Of a stretch of 64,000 nt of DNA, positions 63,243 to 64,000 are shown piece by piece. The position numbers were made by a program, and so were the translations under genes. The stretch's first letter is position 1. Each line of letters begins with the position of its first letter. A model generated the notes under the pieces. The model did no database searches. It had not been told where the DNA came from and was given only the letters and a program-made list of their open reading frames with translations. Origin of the DNA: Pseudoalteromonas sp. N1230-9 (lineage in GTDB: Bacteria > Pseudomonadota > Gammaproteobacteria > Enterobacterales > Alteromonadaceae); assembly GCF_032716425.1 (NCBI RefSeq), contig NZ_CP090419.1:1738001-1802000 (forward strand). Direction: 5' to 3'.

Positions 63243-63945
63243 ACAAATTAAACACTGGCTTAAATCAAGCGACAGTGCAATTGCAAAATCGCTTTTTCAA
63301 GTTGCAAAATCGATTCGCAATCCGCAAATGTGGGTGATCCCAGGTATTCATTCATTAATATATAAACTGCATTTATTGGTTAAAACTTTAGTAAGTGAGC
63401 TAGGGCGCATTTTTTATTACACACCACTATTTAAAAGCCAAATTAAGGGCTCAAAAGCAAATTTATACCTGTATTCTGGCATGCCGCAAATATTAGGAAA
63501 ACTTGAAATTAGCTGTAATGACAACACGCGAATTAGTGGCATCAGCACTTTTTGTGGGCGTAGTCATGGTAATTACCCCCCCAAACTGATTATTGGTAGT
63601 AATGTGGATATTGGTTGGCAAAATGCGTTTTCTGTTGGTCGTAAAATTGTACTAGAAGATGATGTGCGTTTAGCGGGCAGGGTATTTTTAGCTGGCTTTC
63701 CTGGTCACCCTCTAAACTCTGAACGTCGTGCTCTTGGTGAGCCTGATGACGATTCACAAGTTGGCGATATCATTATCAAACAAGGCGCTTGGATAGGCAC
63801 CGGCGCAACTGTGCTTGCAGGTGTAACAATAGGCGAGGGTGCCATAGTTGCTGCAAGTGCTGTAGTTACTAAAGATGTGCCAGCAAATACTATTGTTGCT
63901 GGTAATCCAGCAAAAATTGTTAAACAGCTGGAGGATTCGCTATGA
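63235..63945 (+). CDS. Hexapeptide-repeat acyltransferase (serine acetyltransferase/colanic acid type)
   Basis: The 236-residue protein starts at 63235 ([10 protein letters not shown]), with GGGAG upstream and eight bases of overlap with the preceding gene. The N-terminal 60 residues are helical. A left-handed beta-helix follows: [16 protein letters not shown], then [20 protein letters not shown] and [23 protein letters not shown], the last being the family's final coil. It would acetylate a sugar of the polymer. The acceptor is unknown. Confidence 0.9.
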   Translation: MSEQIKHWLKSSDSAIAKSLFQVAKSIRNPQMWVIPGIHSLIYKLHLLVKTLVSELGRIFYYTPLFKSQIKGSKANLYLYSGMPQILGKLEISCNDNTRISGISTFCGRSHGNYPPKLIIGSNVDIGWQNAFSVGRKIVLEDDVRLAGRVFLAGFPGHPLNSERRALGEPDDDSQVGDIIIKQGAWIGTGATVLAGVTIGEGAIVAASAVVTKDVPANTIVAGNPAKIVKQLEDSL

Positions 63946-64000
63946 AGTTTATTGTATTCGGCGAAGACTGGCAAAGCCACCCAAGTAGTACACAGCACCT
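63942..64000 (+). CDS. Glycosyltransferase, 5' end only
   Basis: The ATG at 63942 overlaps the previous stop codon by four bases. Nineteen codons are visible, beginning [19 protein letters not shown], which resembles the opening of GT-B glycosyltransferases in polysaccharide loci ([13 protein letters not shown] pattern). It continues past the window edge, and no domain beyond the start can be judged. Confidence 0.6.
   Translation, partial: MKFIVFGEDWQSHPSSTQH

Overview
The window looks like a chromosomal segment of a marine gammaproteobacterium, most likely Pseudoalteromonas or a close Alteromonadales relative. This rests on low-GC codon use, the paired leucine and isoleucine/valine catabolic clusters under a LiuR-type MerR regulator, rmf next to fabA, an acuR-acuI pair, and several exported proteins. 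No rRNA, tRNA, CRISPR array, insertion sequence or prophage gene was seen. The genus is an inference.

Layout. 1-2.2 kb: a possible truncated gene, the tRNA hydroxylase trhO, and a small outer-membrane barrel. 2.4-15.8 kb: two RND efflux systems. The first is adaptor plus pump; the second is a LysR regulator followed by lipoprotein adaptor, pump and outer-membrane channel. Between them lies a cNMP/CBS/nucleotidyltransferase protein overlapping a DEDDh exonuclease. 15.9-23.1 kb, minus strand: a BCCT osmolyte carrier, asparagine synthetase asnB with a candidate NtrC-like site upstream, 5-oxoprolinase subunits PxpC and PxpB without PxpA, and an exported leucine aminopeptidase. 23.2-28.7 kb: an exported MsrA-thioredoxin-MsrB fusion, a solute-binding-like protein, two paralogous small secreted proteins with matching upstream boxes, a gene split by one in-frame TGA, and a LysR regulator.

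29.0-45.4 kb is the metabolic core. The minus-strand run liuR-liuA-liuB-liuC-liuD-HMG-CoA lyase-CoA transferase A and B takes isovaleryl-CoA from leucine to acetoacetate and then acetoacetyl-CoA. The divergent plus-strand run thiolase-mmsA-acyl-CoA dehydrogenase-enoyl-CoA hydratase-3-hydroxyisobutyryl-CoA hydrolase-mmsB-SDR handles the valine and isoleucine branches. Two 6-4-6 palindromes of the same design lie between the divergent runs, one near each start, and probably bind LiuR.

45.5-56.8 kb is mixed housekeeping and stress: a protein kinase with an unassigned C-terminal half, an SseB-like protein, a lipoprotein, a serine beta-lactamase-like hydrolase, a CPxCG mini-protein, glyoxalase I, a VF530-type protein, acuR-acuI with matching operators, rmf, fabA with a near-ideal FabR operator, a tandem PTPS-like protein overlapping an M23 peptidase, and an acyl-CoA thioesterase. 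56.9-64.0 kb opens a surface-polysaccharide locus: a membrane-anchored EEP-fold protein, a lone receiver domain overlapping a GT2 glycosyltransferase, then GT4, flippase, O-antigen ligase/polymerase, hexapeptide acyltransferase and a further glycosyltransferase cut by the window edge.

No wholly new multi-gene defence or mobile system was recognised. The points most worth a second look are the TGA-split gene, the domain order of the Msr fusion, the kinase C-terminal domain, the tandem PTPS protein, the receiver-GT2 overlap, and several strong inverted repeats.
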